The notes beneath the pieces are model-generated. The model was not told where the DNA came from, searched no databases, and saw nothing but the letters and a program-made list of their open reading frames with translations. Of a stretch of 6,489 bases of DNA, positions 5,597-6,489 are shown piece by piece. Position 1 is the first letter of the stretch. Each line of letters opens with the position of its first letter. Both the position numbers and the translations under genes were made by a program. Source of the DNA: Pseudomonadota bacterium (lineage in GTDB: Bacteria > Pseudomonadota > Gammaproteobacteria > Arenicellales > Poriferihabitantaceae); assembly GCA_024226105.1 (NCBI GenBank), contig JAAELZ010000064.1:1-6489 (forward strand). The letters run 5' to 3'.

Positions 5597-6489
5597 AGAA
5601 GTAAAACCTGAGCCCGCCGAAGTAGCTCCAGCCCTGATAGTCACCGCCGTCGTTTACAGGATCGTCCATCTTTGCGTATTCGGCTCCAGCCATGAGTTTC
5701 AGTTTGTCGCCGTTGAGCAAATAGCTGAGCCCCAGATAAAATGCCTGATACTTGTCGCCACTGCCTGTGGCTACTTTCTGCTCATAACGTTTTTGCAGCA
5801 ACAGGCCATTACTTTCGACGCCCCGGGCATATTGATAACGTAGCGCCAGTTGCAGGGTATCGCCCCCTATAAAGAGGTTTTGTGAGAGTTCATAGCTCGG
5901 TAGCAGGGTTAAACCCCATACGCTACTTTTTCCGTCATAGCCGCCGCTTCCGCTGGTGAAATCGACGCCCATTGCATAAGCACCCTTGCTGCCCTGGTGC
6001 CAGAGAGAGGTGATATTTCGGTACGGCTTGAAACTCGAGTTATCTTTGTCTCCATCATTGTAAAGATAATCCAGATGCAGGCTGCCCTGGTCATAAAACA
6101 GAGGTAGCTCATGTCCTACACCGAGTGTGACAGCCTGACCCGAACTAAAATCTCCGAATTCTTCCCTGGCAGATCCCGTAAACAGGCCGACCTGAACCGT
6201 GTGTGCGCCCATTTTCTTTTTACTGTATAAACCAAACACCTCACCGGGCAGGAGTTGGTTGACCAGCAGGCCACGTTCTATCGTCGCCATTTCCTTCGAC
6301 GAGGTAGTGCGTTCGAGGCCAGCATACACATAATCGAGCCGGCCAAAACTGACTGAGATGTCTTTTTGTTTTGGCGTCCACTTTAAAAAACCAACATAAA
6401 GCCCTTTATAAACGGGTGAGAGATCATCGTTTACGTGCATTTGCGCCTGGAACAGAAGCTCTTCGCTCAGCTCAGCCTCAAAGCCGAAA
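5595..6489 (-). CDS. Phosphate-selective porin O/P-like outer-membrane protein (5' end missing)
   Basis: The frame is open to the right edge, and the ATG at 6440 is internal: residues before it (FGFEAELSEELLFQAQ) continue the same beta-strand pattern. About 298 residues are visible, the C-terminal two thirds or more of a typical member. The blocks KDISVSFGRLDYVYAGLERTT, SSKEMATIERGLLVN, VQVGLFTG and LFIGGDTLQLALRYQYARG match the OprP/OprO (Porin_O_P) family, which forms anion-selective trimeric channels for phosphate or polyphosphate. Alternating hydrophobic residues and the C-terminal GGLRFYF, ending in Phe, fit a beta-barrel handled by the BAM complex. The signal peptide and promoter lie beyond the window, so no Pho box can be assessed. 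Family members differ in substrate, so phosphate transport is an inference. The stop codon overlaps the inverted repeat at 5540-5596. Confidence 0.85.
   Translation of the reverse strand, partial: FGFEAELSEELLFQAQMHVNDDLSPVYKGLYVGFLKWTPKQKDISVSFGRLDYVYAGLERTTSSKEMATIERGLLVNQLLPGEVFGLYSKKKMGAHTVQVGLFTGSAREEFGDFSSGQAVTLGVGHELPLFYDQGSLHLDYLYNDGDKDNSSFKPYRNITSLWHQGSKGAYAMGVDFTSGSGGYDGKSSVWGLTLLPSYELSQNLFIGGDTLQLALRYQYARGVESNGLLLQKRYEQKVATGSGDKYQAFYLGLSYLLNGDKLKLMAGAEYAKMDDPVNDGGDYQGWSYFGGLRFYF

Overview
The window looks like ordinary chromosomal DNA from a gammaproteobacterium, with moderate GC. The best clue is the RsgA protein, whose N-terminus (MPKRQLNRRQAWRI...) is the form typical of that class. 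The Gram-negative envelope is confirmed by an outer-membrane porin ending in phenylalanine. No ribosomal RNA, tRNA, CRISPR array, phage gene or intact transposase was seen.

Layout, left to right. Bases 1-636 (+) hold the 3' end of a GcvT-type folate-binding region, most likely the C-terminus of a sarcosine/dimethylglycine dehydrogenase-like flavoprotein. A convergent gap of about 200 bases follows, containing a 7-bp inverted repeat. Bases 833-1996 (-) encode an apparently catalytically complete Hanks-type serine/threonine kinase with a possible N-terminal membrane segment. A gap of about 475 bases with no convincing gene then separates the divergent kinase and rsgA genes; it contains two hairpins in front of rsgA. 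Bases 2472-3506 (+) encode RsgA, the circularly permuted ribosome-biogenesis GTPase. After 175 bases comes a membrane-bound class III adenylate cyclase (3682-5511, +) with a sensor region, HAMP linker and C-terminal catalytic domain. It converges on a phosphate-selective-porin-like gene (5595-6489, -) that runs off the right edge. The two share an 83-base junction containing a 14-bp inverted repeat that reaches into the porin stop codon.

The genes do not form one obvious pathway. The orientations (+, -, +, +, -) make at least three transcription units. rsgA is housekeeping. The kinase and the cyclase are two separate signalling proteins (protein phosphorylation and cAMP), and neither has a visible partner such as a PP2C phosphatase or a cAMP receptor. 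I found no convincing new multi-gene system. The points most worth a second look are the orphan kinase with a DNA-level repeat in its activation loop, the rsgA leader hairpins, and the palindromic junction at the porin stop codon.
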